Source of the DNA: Falsirhodobacter sp. alg1
Lineage (GTDB): Bacteria > Pseudomonadota > Alphaproteobacteria > Rhodobacterales > Rhodobacteraceae
Direction: 5' to 3'
NCBI RefSeq assembly: GCF_000739715.2
Contig: NZ_BBJC02000007.1
Coordinates: forward strand, 16,160-80,159
Length of the DNA: 64,000 nt
Under the pieces are notes generated by a model. The model did not search any database and was not told where the DNA came from. It was given only the letters and a program-made list of their open reading frames with translations. Below are positions 1 to 8,675 of the stretch, in pieces (within the stretch, counting starts at the first letter, position 1; the number at the start of each line of letters is the position of its first letter). The translations under genes and the position numbers were made by a program.

Positions 1-1169
1 GGCCCGAATTCCATCTGCGTGCGGACCGTTTCTACAACGCGCCCGATACAGAGATGGATTTCACCGAGCAGGGTGGCCTGATGTGGGGCGACCAGGCGGT
101 GGGCAAGCTGGTTGCCGGCGCCGATGCGATGAAGCCGCAGGTTGAGGCCTTCGTCGATGACGAGGCCGGCCATGACGTGGCCGAAAAGGTAAAGCGCCGC
201 TTGCAGCACTTTATCGACCGCAAGGTTGCAGCCTTGTTCGAGCCGCTGTCCAACATGGCACGGGACGAGACGTTGACCGGTCTGGCCCGCGGATTCGCGT
301 TCCGTCTGGTCGAGGGCCTGGGTGTACTGCCGCGTGACGGAATAGCCGCCGAGGTGAAGGCCCTGGATCAGGAAGCCCGTTCGGCCCTGCGCAAGCATGG
401 CGTGCGTTTCGGTCAGTTCACGGTATTCCTGCCGTTGTTGCTGAAGCCTGCCCCCACGCGCCTGCGTCTGGTTCTGTGGTCGTTGACCCAAGGGTTGCAG
501 GAATTCCCGGAAAGCCCGCCCCCGGGGCTGGTCACGATTCCGAACGTCGAGGGTGTTCCGCGCGAGCACTACATCCTTGCAGGATACCATCCTGCCGGAA
601 CCCGCGCGATCCGCATCGACATGCTGGAGCGTCTGGCCGACCAGCTGCGCGCCAAGGACAGCCGCGCCGGCTTCGAGGCGACAGCCGACATGCTCTCGAT
701 CACGGGTATGACGCTGGAGCAATTTGCCGATCTGATGGGGGGGCTCGGTTATGCCGGCGTCCGTGGTGAACGCGTCAAGACGCGCGCTGTAACACCACCC
801 CCTGCGGCTGCCGAAGGCGAAGCGCCGGCCGTGGTGAATCCTGTGCCCGAAGGTGAGAATGCCGCTGGTGAAGCCGAAGCCCCCGTTGAAATGGAGGTAT
901 TCTACACCTTCACCTGGGCACCGCGCCGTCGTGAACAGGCCCCGCGCCGGGAGGGCAATCGCCCGCCGCGTACCGAAGGGGACCGTCCGGCCCGCAAGGA
1001 AGGCGAACGCCCGCCGCGCAAGGATGGAGAGCGTTCGGGTAAGCCGAAGGGCAAACGTCCGGATCGCAACGAAAAGCCGCGCCAGTTCGAAGCACGTCCC
1101 GAGCGGCCTGCCAAGATCGACCCCGACAACCCGTTTGCGGTTCTGGCGGCGTTGAAAAACAAGGGCTGA
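1..1169 (+). CDS. 3' end of a helicase-like protein (5' end outside window)
   Basis: The frame is open from the window edge (codon phase of base 3) to the TGA at 1167, so this is the C-terminal part, about 388 residues, of a longer protein. No helicase motif lies in the visible part. The attribution rests on Rhodobacterales gene order, where a Suv3-type helicase gene precedes an S4 protein, fdxA and carD. The visible part is mostly helical, followed by an acidic/Ala stretch near 790-890. A strongly basic tail (about 930-1090) is built of loose repeats around Arg-Glu-Gly-x-Arg-Pro, and the protein ends with a short DNPFAVLAALK motif. The tail probably binds RNA or DNA (inference). The S4-domain gene starts one base after the stop, suggesting one operon. 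Confidence 0.6.
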   Translation, partial: PEFHLRADRFYNAPDTEMDFTEQGGLMWGDQAVGKLVAGADAMKPQVEAFVDDEAGHDVAEKVKRRLQHFIDRKVAALFEPLSNMARDETLTGLARGFAFRLVEGLGVLPRDGIAAEVKALDQEARSALRKHGVRFGQFTVFLPLLLKPAPTRLRLVLWSLTQGLQEFPESPPPGLVTIPNVEGVPREHYILAGYHPAGTRAIRIDMLERLADQLRAKDSRAGFEATADMLSITGMTLEQFADLMGGLGYAGVRGERVKTRAVTPPPAAAEGEAPAVVNPVPEGENAAGEAEAPVEMEVFYTFTWAPRRREQAPRREGNRPPRTEGDRPARKEGERPPRKDGERSGKPKGKRPDRNEKPRQFEARPERPAKIDPDNPFAVLAALKNKG

Positions 1170-1170
1170 T

Positions 1171-1497
1171 ATGGGGGAGACCCCGGTACGCCCCACGATG
1201 CGCCTGGACAAATGGCTTGTTCAGGCGCGTTTCTTCAAGACGCGGACCATCGCCTCGGCTGAAGTCGAGGCAGGCCATGTCCGTGTGAACCGGATCAAGA
1301 CCCGCAAGCCGAGCTATGCCGTAGGTGCGGCGGATACGCTGACATTCCGGCAGGGGGATATGATCCGTGTCATCCGGATTGCCGGGTTGCCGGAACGGCG
1401 CGGTCCTGCTGCCGAGGCGCAGGCGCTTTACGAAGATCTGGCGACGGATGTTTTGCCCGATCCGCCCCATCCGGGCAAATATTCCAGATCGCGATAA
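1171..1497 (+). CDS. hslR: S4-domain RNA-binding protein, Hsp15/HslR-like
   Basis: A 108-residue protein with an S4 domain over residues 10-60 (MRLDKWLVQARFFKTR, then VEAGHVRVN and a Lys/Arg-rich strand). This matches the ribosome-associated heat-shock protein Hsp15 family, which binds stalled 50S-nascent-chain complexes. The start at 1171 lies one base past the upstream stop; an in-frame ATG at 1198 would begin exactly at the S4 domain and is the main alternative. It sits between the helicase-like gene and fdxA in the same direction. The family assignment is secure; the stalled-ribosome role is carried over from E. coli. Confidence 0.85.
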   Translation: MGETPVRPTMRLDKWLVQARFFKTRTIASAEVEAGHVRVNRIKTRKPSYAVGAADTLTFRQGDMIRVIRIAGLPERRGPAAEAQALYEDLATDVLPDPPHPGKYSRSR

Positions 1498-1590
1498 TAG
1501 GGGCGAGCGCTGGTCTTTCCTGATGACAGCCGCTTGCCCTTCGGCACAGGCCGGCATAGGTAATCATGCGGAACCGCTCGGAGCCCTACC

Positions 1591-1929
1591 ATGACCTATG
1601 TCGTCACCGATAACTGCATTGCCTGCAAATACACCGATTGCGTCGAGGTGTGTCCGGTCGATTGCTTTTATGAAGGCGAAAACACGCTTGTGATTCACCC
1701 GGATGAATGCATCGATTGTGGTGTATGTGAGCCGGAGTGCCCTGCGGATGCCATCCGTCCGGATACTGAGCCGGATATGGAAAAATGGGTCGAATTTAAC
1801 CGCAAATGGTCCGAAAAATGGCCGGTCATCACCCAGAAACGGGATGCGCTGCCCGACGCCGAGGCTCGTGATGGTGAGACCGGAAAGCTGGAGAAATACT
1901 TCAGCGAAGCGCCCGGCGAAGGTAACTGA
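1591..1929 (+). CDS. fdxA: 7Fe ferredoxin FdxA ([3Fe-4S][4Fe-4S])
   Basis: A 112-residue ferredoxin, the usual length for FdxA of alphaproteobacteria. The first cluster region has cysteines at 9, 12, 17, 21 and 25, with the spacing of 7Fe ferredoxins. The second region has the classical [12 protein letters not shown] motif near residues 40-51. The C-terminal half (about 60-112) is the charged extension typical of the family. It is a soluble one-electron carrier; its partners cannot be read from the sequence. A GGAG ribosome site at 1580-1583 lies seven bases before the ATG. It follows hslR by 93 bases and precedes carD, the order common in Rhodobacterales. Confidence 0.93.
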   Translation: MTYVVTDNCIACKYTDCVEVCPVDCFYEGENTLVIHPDECIDCGVCEPECPADAIRPDTEPDMEKWVEFNRKWSEKWPVITQKRDALPDAEARDGETGKLEKYFSEAPGEGN

Positions 1930-2108
1930 ACGTCGTCACAGTTGGAACCATGCTGATTCTGTGATATGATATAGTCATATTCAGCCGCATGGATCCCTGT
2001 CGGGCTCTCTGCATCATATCAAAGGCTCCCTGCCTGATAGGCACATCTCCATCCGGTTTCTATCGGGAGGGGGTTTTGCCGTTGGTGGGTCCTTGAACGA
2101 GGAAACGA

Positions 2109-2621
2109 ATGACCAAATCCAAGAAGCCTGAGTTTCGCCCGGATGATTTCGTGGTGTATCCTGCGCATGGCGTGGGCAAGATCATCTCTATCGAAGAGCA
2201 GGAAATCGCAGGCCTGACGCTGGAGCTTTTTGTTGTCTCGTTTGAAAAGGACAAGATGACTTTGCGCGTTCCGACGCATAAGGCGACTGAAATCGGCATG
2301 CGTTCCCTTTCGGCCCCGGATGTTGTTGCCAAGGCACTGGATACCTTGAAGGGCAAGGCCCGCGTGAAAAAGGCTATGTGGTCGCGCCGGGCACAGGAAT
2401 ACGAACAGAAGATCAATTCCGGCGATCTTATGGCAATTGCCGAGGTTGTGCGCGATCTTCACCGTTCGGATGACCAGCGGGAGCAGTCCTATTCCGAGCG
2501 CCAGCTGTATGAATCGGCTTTGGAGCGTCTGACCCGTGAAGTTGCTGCTGCTTCGGGCATTGACGAAGCCGGTGCGCAAAAGGCGGTGGGCGAGGTTCTG
2601 ACGACACGCGTCGCAGCCTGA
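2109..2621 (+). CDS. carD: CarD-family RNA polymerase-binding transcription regulator
   Basis: A 170-residue protein with the CarD/RID domain at residues 8-66 (FRPDDFVVYPAHGVGKI opening). This domain binds the RNA polymerase beta subunit. The helical C-terminal half carries the basic DNA-contacting region (KGKARVKKAMWSRRAQEYEQKI). CarD proteins stabilise open promoter complexes, and in Rhodobacter they support weak housekeeping promoters that lack a good -10 element. AGGAAA lies just before the ATG. A 180-base gap separates it from fdxA, so it probably has its own promoter. A strong terminator follows at 2645-2668. Confidence 0.93.
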   Translation: MTKSKKPEFRPDDFVVYPAHGVGKIISIEEQEIAGLTLELFVVSFEKDKMTLRVPTHKATEIGMRSLSAPDVVAKALDTLKGKARVKKAMWSRRAQEYEQKINSGDLMAIAEVVRDLHRSDDQREQSYSERQLYESALERLTREVAAASGIDEAGAQKAVGEVLTTRVAA

Positions 2622-2644
2622 ACCGATAGCGATACGCTTTATGA

Positions 2645-2668
2645 CGCAGCCTTCGGGCTGCGTTTTTT
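2645..2668 (+). terminator. Rho-independent terminator of carD
   Basis: A perfect 7-bp stem (2645-2651 with 2656-2662) is closed by a TTCG tetraloop and followed by six T. It lies 24 bases past the carD stop and ends just before the convergent gene that stops at 2675. Confidence 0.92.
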
Positions 2669-2674
2669 CATGCC

Positions 2675-5518
2675 TTATCCGCGGGGCATCTCGATCGCGT
2701 ACAGCTTGTTACCCTTGCGGTAATGCACGGCATTTTCCGTAATCGCAGCGACAACACCGCCATCTAGGCGGTCACCGATACTGACGCGTGCAATCCGGCC
2801 ATTCGATTGGCGCACCAATGCGGTTCTGTTGGTTTCACTGCCGGAAATACTGATGACGTTCGTACGGTTCATCGCCAGCACATCATCCTGCGTGGCATTG
2901 CTGGCCACCGAGGCGGTGGTAGGAATGCGCGGTGCCGTGGGAACGGGTTCGGGGGCGGGCGTGGCACGGGCTGTTGTGGTGGCTTGCGGCGCCGGTGCGG
3001 GGGTGGCTGCCGGGGCTGCGCGTACAGCCGCCTGCTGTGTGGCCCGCACGGACGGTGCCGGTGTCGGAGCCGGGGTTGCAGGCGGGGCAGCCATGGCAGC
3101 AGCAAGAGCAGCCTGAACCGAATCCCGTGAAATGCCCGAAGGCCGTAGCTCGGGGCGCTGTGAAACCTCCACCGCAGTGGCAGAAGGCGATGTATCCTGC
3201 GAGACTAAGGATGCCGAGGCAACATTCAACGGTGCCGACGGCGTTTCGGCTGCGCTGGTCGGGCGCGTCTGCGGGCGCGGGCTGGCCAGAACGGCTGCAT
3301 CTGCCATCATGACCGGCGCTGCCGCCGCGGGTTCCACGGTATCCGGGCGCGCAGCCGGGCGGCTGTCAGCCACGGCGAAGGGCGGCGCTGCGATTGATGG
3401 ATCAACAGTAATCGCGCGGGCAACGGGTGGCAAAACGGGCTCGTCCTGTGCAATCACGGCCGCAGCCTTGACCGTTGCGGGGCGAAGGCGGGGACGGGCA
3501 TTTGCCAATGCAGGATCCGCATCTGAAGACGCCGCAACCGTGAAGGCTGCGGCGGCAGGCGCGGCAGAAGCTGTGGTGGTTGCATCGGGTGTGTCAGGCC
3601 CCGAAAACGATGCCGGACGATCCGGCGGCGTACGCGGCGGCAGGCCGGCCACCAGTGTCACCCCGTCGGGGGTGACCACGCCGTCCGGGGTGGGGATGAT
3701 CTGCCCTGCCGCATCCAGCTCATAAGAGACGTCTGTCGTTGGCGGGTTTGCGGGCAACACCGGATGTGCATCCTCGGTCGCGCTGGCGGTCAGGATGCCC
3801 GCTGTCGTATCCGGTTCGGGCGCAGGTGCGGTATCGGCGGCAATATCAAGCTGGGTGGTGTCGGCGCTTTGCAGTACGGAAGGCTCCTCTGCCGCGACCG
3901 GCAGTTGCGCAAGGGCGACATCCGCTTGATCCGTCACGGGGTCGGATATGGCCTGATCTGCCGCTTCCTGTGCAGCCGGGGCAGGATCGGTCAGTAACTG
4001 CGCCACTGCATCATGGGCCGCAGTGGAGAGGGCGGCGGCAGCCGCCTCCTTGTTTTTGGCATCCGCATAATAGGCCGATACAGCGCCGATGATCGCCAGC
4101 CCTGCCAGCAGCAGGACCGTCAGGAACAACCCCAGGAATCGCGGCTTCTTATGAGGCTCCTTGCCGGTTTTGTCCGGCATGTCGGCGGGGCGCTTGGCCG
4201 GTTTGCTGTCGGTCACGCGCAGCGGTGGCGGGCGCATATCCGGCGCGGCCAATGGTGGTTCAATCGCAGCGGATGTGGCTGTAACCCCGGAACTGTCCAG
4301 GGGTGTGTTGACCGCCGGGGCCTGTGCGGGGGATTGCACCGTGGGTTCGGCCTTTGGGACAATAACCGTCCGGTCGGCAGCCGAAGGGGCCGCGACCGAT
4401 GGTGTGACACGCATGACGCTTGGTTCTGCCCGAGGCGCAGATTTCGCAGGGGCCTTGGGGGCTGTCCGTTCCATGGTTGCGGGCGCAGCGCGTTCGGCCC
4501 GGATCGGCGCTGCCGTGACCGGACGGAACGAGGGGTGATCGAATTGCGGCGCAGCACCCAGTGTCGGGGCTTCGTACACGGCAGGCTCCGGCTCGGGCGG
4601 CAGGGGCGCGATCTCTTCGGTAACAGGCTCCGGTTCCGGCTCGGGGTCCTGCACGGCCCAAAGATCCGTAACCTTGCGCGGTGCGGGTGTGGGATCGGGT
4701 TCGTAGGGCGGCACGAAGACCGGTGCCTCGGGCTCCGGATCATCGGTCGGGCCGGGAACCTCGGGAACATCCCACGCTTCGGCCTCCGGCTCGTCGGCCA
4801 CCCATTCTGCAACCTGTTCATCGGCCGGTTCGGGCGTGACGGCCCAATCCGTGGCGTTTTCGGCATCCTCGGCTGGTGCGGGAACGGGTTCGGCCGCAAC
4901 GATGGGCTCCAGCTCCACATCCGTATCGACGGGTTGCGGAACGGGATCTGCTGCGGGTTCGACTGCTGCTGCGGTGGCAAGACCGGCCAGCGCAGGTGCC
5001 ATCATGAGATTGTCACGCATCGGGTCGGAGCCGTTGATGAAACGGGGGGCGACCATGGTCGTGCCGAACCAAGGTTCTGCAGGAAAGCGTCCTTCGGGCG
5101 CGATGGCGGTAAAGGCAACGGGGTTGAAGCCGTTATCCGTGGCAAACCCCTCCGCCTCATCCAGTGTTTCACGGGCAATCACGGCAAGCGACGCGCGCCC
5201 GCCGACATGCTGCCAGTCATAAACCAGATCGGAGGGATCATAAGGGGTCAGCCCGTCAAGCGCCGCAACGACCTGCGATTCGTGATCCATGCCCAGCAAC
5301 GGTACGCTGGTATAGAGAATCTGCGAATTGGGCAGGGCGATCTTGGTGGTCAGCCCGTCTGGGGCCAGCGCCTCGGCCTCGGCCCGCAATGCTTCCAGGC
5401 GTTCTGTCAGGTCGGGAACATCAAGCGGGGTGGCACCAAGAGACGTCCAGCCGGCATCTGTACGATGCAGGAGAACAAGGGTGTCTTCGCGGAAAACGAG
5501 AGCAAAGCCGGGGATCAT
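2675..5518 (-). CDS. Large Pro/Ala-rich inner-membrane protein with a PilP/GspC-like C-terminal domain
   Basis: 947 residues from the chosen ATG at 5518 (MIPGFALVF); upstream in-frame starts at 5557 and 5578 exist and no start has a clear ribosome site. Layout: a folded N-terminal domain of about 170 residues, a long acidic Pro/Ala/Glu linker, and one transmembrane segment near residues 460-482 (GLFLTVLLLAGLAIIGAVSA). A second long Ala/Pro/Thr linker follows, then a compact C-terminal domain of about 60 residues (NVISISGSETNRTALVR, then GRIARVSIGDRLDGG). That end resembles the homology region of PilP/GspC-type periplasmic proteins. I therefore expect an envelope-spanning anchor with a cytoplasmic N-domain and a periplasmic C-domain (inference). 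No pilus or secretion genes are nearby, so the partner is unknown. Confidence 0.75.
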   Translation of the reverse strand: MIPGFALVFREDTLVLLHRTDAGWTSLGATPLDVPDLTERLEALRAEAEALAPDGLTTKIALPNSQILYTSVPLLGMDHESQVVAALDGLTPYDPSDLVYDWQHVGGRASLAVIARETLDEAEGFATDNGFNPVAFTAIAPEGRFPAEPWFGTTMVAPRFINGSDPMRDNLMMAPALAGLATAAAVEPAADPVPQPVDTDVELEPIVAAEPVPAPAEDAENATDWAVTPEPADEQVAEWVADEPEAEAWDVPEVPGPTDDPEPEAPVFVPPYEPDPTPAPRKVTDLWAVQDPEPEPEPVTEEIAPLPPEPEPAVYEAPTLGAAPQFDHPSFRPVTAAPIRAERAAPATMERTAPKAPAKSAPRAEPSVMRVTPSVAAPSAADRTVIVPKAEPTVQSPAQAPAVNTPLDSSGVTATSAAIEPPLAAPDMRPPPLRVTDSKPAKRPADMPDKTGKEPHKKPRFLGLFLTVLLLAGLAIIGAVSAYYADAKNKEAAAAALSTAAHDAVAQLLTDPAPAAQEAADQAISDPVTDQADVALAQLPVAAEEPSVLQSADTTQLDIAADTAPAPEPDTTAGILTASATEDAHPVLPANPPTTDVSYELDAAGQIIPTPDGVVTPDGVTLVAGLPPRTPPDRPASFSGPDTPDATTTASAAPAAAAFTVAASSDADPALANARPRLRPATVKAAAVIAQDEPVLPPVARAITVDPSIAAPPFAVADSRPAARPDTVEPAAAAPVMMADAAVLASPRPQTRPTSAAETPSAPLNVASASLVSQDTSPSATAVEVSQRPELRPSGISRDSVQAALAAAMAAPPATPAPTPAPSVRATQQAAVRAAPAATPAPAPQATTTARATPAPEPVPTAPRIPTTASVASNATQDDVLAMNRTNVISISGSETNRTALVRQSNGRIARVSIGDRLDGGVVAAITENAVHYRKGNKLYAIEMPRG

Positions 5519-5677
5519 GGGAAGGCATACACACTGTTCGAGTGGCGGAGGCCGCATGCGCCCTCCAAGTCCGATCAAGAGTAAAGCAGGTTTCCGCCAA
5601 AAGGAAGGATCTGCAACACAGATGGCGAATTTACGCTATATATATCGTGGAATATTTTTTCGCAGAGGAGTGTCGAT

Positions 5678-6355
5678 ATGGGTTGGGTAAAAGCGATGGC
5701 GACAGGCGTTGCCCTGATGGCACCTTTGGCTGCATGGGCAGACCCCGAGATTACCGTAACCGGAGAGGGGCAGGTCTCGGCCGCGCCGGATATGGCGACG
5801 GTCTCCATGGGGGTTACAAGCACAGGCGCCACGGCACAGGAGGCGATGCAGGCCAATGCCACGGCGTTGCAGCAGGTCATGGCCAAACTGGGCGATGCCG
5901 GTATTGCCGAAGCTGATATCCAGACACGCGGCCTTCAACTGAATCCGGACTGGTCCGAAGGCAACGATCGCCAGATCACGGGCTATACGGCTGCGAATAT
6001 GGTGACGGTCAAGGTACGGGCGTTGGACAGTGTGGGCGGGGTGCTTGATGCAGTGGTCGCCGATGGGGCGAACACGTTGAACGGTATTGCCTTCGATCTG
6101 TCTGATCCGAAACCTGCCGTCGATCAGGCCCGCAAGCTGGCGGTTGCCGATGCAATGGAGCGGGCGCGCCAGTTGACCGATGCCGCCGGCGTATCACTGG
6201 GCAGGATCGTGTCCATTTCGGAGGGCGGCGTGTCGTCCTCGCCGCAGCCTGCCTACCGCATGGCCGCAGCCGACGCGCGCACCCCGATTTCAGGTGGTGA
6301 GGTGACGCGCGAAGCACAGGTGACGATCGTGTTCGAGCTGGGGGAAGGGTCCTAA
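5678..6355 (+). CDS. SIMPL (DUF541) domain periplasmic protein
   Basis: 225 residues with a signal peptide (MGWVKAMATGVALMAPLAAWA, cleavage after Ala 21) and a SIMPL/DUF541 domain from about residue 25 to the end (ITVTGEGQVSAAPDMATVSMGV, ending REAQVTIVFEL). The family is periplasmic or outer-membrane associated and is linked to oxidative-stress tolerance in some bacteria, with no defined activity. AGAGGAG stands about six bases before the ATG. Its stop overlaps the stop of the convergent gene at 6352 by four bases. Confidence 0.88.
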   Translation: MGWVKAMATGVALMAPLAAWADPEITVTGEGQVSAAPDMATVSMGVTSTGATAQEAMQANATALQQVMAKLGDAGIAEADIQTRGLQLNPDWSEGNDRQITGYTAANMVTVKVRALDSVGGVLDAVVADGANTLNGIAFDLSDPKPAVDQARKLAVADAMERARQLTDAAGVSLGRIVSISEGGVSSSPQPAYRMAAADARTPISGGEVTREAQVTIVFELGEGS

Positions 6356-7335
6356 CGGGCCCATAGCCCTTCGCGGCGGATACGGTTGCGGATGGCCTGT
6401 TCCTTGCGGGGCAGGTCATTCCGGTCGAACAGGCCCCGCACCTTCATACCGTTGCCTTCATAGAGCATTTTACGCGTAGCGCCGTATTTCTGCAGTTTGT
6501 TGCGGACGGCATTCTGTTCGGCCACCCGCTGCATCATGGCAACCGCCTTATCGCTTTCCCGCGCGAACATCAGCGGCAGGATGCGCCAATGGCAGGTGAC
6601 ATCGCCATCCATTCCGGCCAGTTCCGGCCCCGGACGCCCCCCGCCGAAGGATGCGATGACCAGCGGCAAGACAGCCTGATCCAGCCACGGGTCCATCTGC
6701 TGGCAGGTGATAATCTCGGGGCGGTCATGCCAGACCTTCTTTGCCCATTCCAGATAGCGTTTGCCGAACTGCTTGGGGCTTTTGTAAAAGAACCAGCCCG
6801 CGTTGAAATACATGTAGCGGCGCCAGTATCCCTCGGGTTCGTCGGGATCCAGTGTCGGCTCGAACGGTACGCCGAACTCCTTGTACAGGCCCTGCCAGGT
6901 TTCCCCTACGCTGGGGCCATAAAGCTCTTCGGCGGGCCAGGTATTTTCCCGCTTCATGGAGGCGGAGGGGCGGTTGAAATCAAATTTCACGCCGGCAAAG
7001 CTGCCAAGGATCAGCGTGTCGGTATCAAGGAACAGGAACGGTTCATCCGGCAGGGCGGCAAGCGCCTCGATCTTGTTGCCGTTGGGGTAGGCATCTCCGA
7101 AGACCTCGGCATCGAAGCCGATGACTTCGGCACCCAGATCCTCCAGCAGGGCGCGCCCGGTCTTGGACATGCGCGGATCACTGGCCCAACGGGGGCCGGG
7201 CTGCGGTTCGGCAATATAGAGTGTTCCGGGGAAATCAGGGTCGGCAAGGCGAAGGGAGGTGGCAAGGATGATGGCCTCATATTCCAGCCGGCCTGCCTGC
7301 CCGATGGCAAGTATGTTAAATTTTTGCCGCGCCAT
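6352..7335 (-). CDS. Orphan glycosyltransferase-like protein (GT-A type, DTD motif)
   Basis: 327 residues from the ATG at 7335 (MARQKFNILAIGQAGRL); GGGGAG about eight bases upstream supports it over a start at 7383. The opening beta-alpha unit, the EPFLFLDTDTLIL motif near residue 115 and a later WFFYKS/Trp-rich region resemble GT-A-fold nucleotide-sugar transferases, in which the DxD aspartates hold the metal and donor. No sugar specificity can be read, there are no membrane segments, and no polysaccharide genes are adjacent. A similar but not closely alike gene lies at 57130-57933. Confidence 0.6.
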   Translation of the reverse strand: MARQKFNILAIGQAGRLEYEAIILATSLRLADPDFPGTLYIAEPQPGPRWASDPRMSKTGRALLEDLGAEVIGFDAEVFGDAYPNGNKIEALAALPDEPFLFLDTDTLILGSFAGVKFDFNRPSASMKRENTWPAEELYGPSVGETWQGLYKEFGVPFEPTLDPDEPEGYWRRYMYFNAGWFFYKSPKQFGKRYLEWAKKVWHDRPEIITCQQMDPWLDQAVLPLVIASFGGGRPGPELAGMDGDVTCHWRILPLMFARESDKAVAMMQRVAEQNAVRNKLQKYGATRKMLYEGNGMKVRGLFDRNDLPRKEQAIRNRIRREGLWAR

Positions 7336-7892
7336 CTCTGCGTCTCCCCATCGGTTTTCCTTGTCCTTCATAAAGGTTTGCAAGGATTCGGTGAACCCGT
7401 CGTGAATGCCGCCCCCACGGAAAAATGCCGGAATTGCCGGACCGGCAATTCCACCGCATGCAACTTGGGCGACTGCATTCGTTTTGTGCGGTCACGATGC
7501 GGGTGGCGTGGTGGATTGGAAAGAGGGCACATACCGTCCTGATCGCAAAGTGTTAACGCGCGGGCGAACTGTGGCACAAATACAATTGCAGGCGCGATGC
7601 CCCCGCCATTCCGGACATCTGAAAAAGGGAGGGGTTTTGCGACCTGAAACCATGACAACCGGAACGCTGTGCCGGATTATGGGGCCGAAAACCAGCAGAT
7701 GGCCGGAAACGGTATTTTCGCGCGCTGTAATTCAGGCCGATAAAATGCGTATCGCCTTTGAATAAAATTGACCGGTCCGGACAGCGTTATTACGCTTTAT
7801 CCCAAGTATGATCCTTGGGTGCCATATCCATAATCGCGAGATATTGGCCGTCTGAGGCAATGGTGGGCAATATGACAGTCTGGAGCGATCCC
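7336..7892. other. 557-base divergent intergenic region
   Basis: It separates the minus-strand glycosyltransferase-like gene from the plus-strand outer-membrane gene. Open frames on both strands here look like chance: no ribosome sites and no recognisable protein features. The only clear structure is the inverted repeat at 7430-7452. An A/T-rich stretch (about 7735-7800) before the barrel gene is the likeliest promoter area, but no convincing -35/-10 pair was identified. Confidence 0.6.
7430..7452 (-). repeat. Perfect 11-bp inverted repeat with a 1-base centre
   Basis: 7430-7440 is the exact complement of 7442-7452. Read on the minus strand, the hairpin is followed four bases later by TTTTT, so it could act as an attenuator or terminator in the leader of the minus-strand gene that starts at 7335. 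A dimeric-repressor operator is the alternative. Confidence 0.5.
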
Positions 7893-8663
7893 ATGTTCAA
7901 GATGACCGCAATTTCCGTCCTGTTTTCTTCTGTAGCGGTCATGGCAGCGGCGCAAAGTTCGGATCAGGATCTGGGGCAGGCCGCCAGTGATCCAACGGCC
8001 TCCTTGACGGCTTATATCCTGCAGGATTTCTATACGCCGAATTACCATGGGGGAAATGACGGGCAGGGAAACCGCCTGCAATTCCGGATGGCCTTGCCCT
8101 ATCAATTGGGCAGCACGAATAACATATTCCGTATCACACTTCCCTATGTAACCGAAAATCTGGCCAATACATCGGGGCTATCGGATGTCACGGTTTTCAA
8201 CCTGACCACATTTGATCGTACATGGGGGCGTTTCGGTCTGGGGGGCGTGGCTCTAGCCCCGACCGGCAGCGATTCCCAAAGCGCGGAACGCTGGGCCATC
8301 GGCCCTGCGGCCGGTTTCGTCGCCCAGTCGGACTGGGGGATCTGGGGGGCGTTCAACCAGAACCTGCTGGATATCGGGGGGGATGACGATCATGCGCAGG
8401 TCGATGTCTCCATCCTGCAGCCCATCGTTTCGCTGAATCTGGCCGATGGATGGTCGATCGGTACTTCGGATATGTCGATCACCTATGACTGGAACGCGCA
8501 TGATTTCATCAGCCTTCCCCTTGGCATCCAGCTGAACAGGCTTGCCAATATCGGGGGGAAGCCAGTCCAGTTCGGGCTGAGCTATGAATACAACTTCTAC
8601 GATGATGCGCCGGCGCCGAAGGATACGATCGGCTTTACCATCAAGGTTCTGTCACCCACCTGA
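7893..8663 (+). CDS. Small outer-membrane beta-barrel (transporter/porin-like) protein
   Basis: 256 residues from the ATG at 7893, preceded by GGAG at 7882-7885. A signal peptide (MFKMTAISVLFSSVAVMAAAQ) is followed by alternating hydrophobic/polar strands (FRITLPYVTEN, VTVFNLTTFDRTWGRFGLGGVAL, FGLSYEYNF). It ends in strands with Tyr/Phe, typical of the transporter or amylase-like putative barrel family (often mislabelled neuromedin U). It probably forms an outer-membrane channel or structural barrel of unknown substrate. It converges on the PACE gene at 8676. Confidence 0.7.
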   Translation: MFKMTAISVLFSSVAVMAAAQSSDQDLGQAASDPTASLTAYILQDFYTPNYHGGNDGQGNRLQFRMALPYQLGSTNNIFRITLPYVTENLANTSGLSDVTVFNLTTFDRTWGRFGLGGVALAPTGSDSQSAERWAIGPAAGFVAQSDWGIWGAFNQNLLDIGGDDDHAQVDVSILQPIVSLNLADGWSIGTSDMSITYDWNAHDFISLPLGIQLNRLANIGGKPVQFGLSYEYNFYDDAPAPKDTIGFTIKVLSPT

Positions 8664-8675
8664 ACGGGGGTGGGG

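Noticed and set aside
4013-5584. Open frame of about 523 codons opposite the large Pro/Ala protein
   Set aside because: Arg/Gly/Cys-rich low-complexity shadow. The minus-strand reading has a coherent membrane segment and end domain.
7406-7765. Possible 119-codon gene in the divergent gap
   Set aside because: No ribosome site, no hydrophobic core pattern and it spans the inverted repeat; likely chance.
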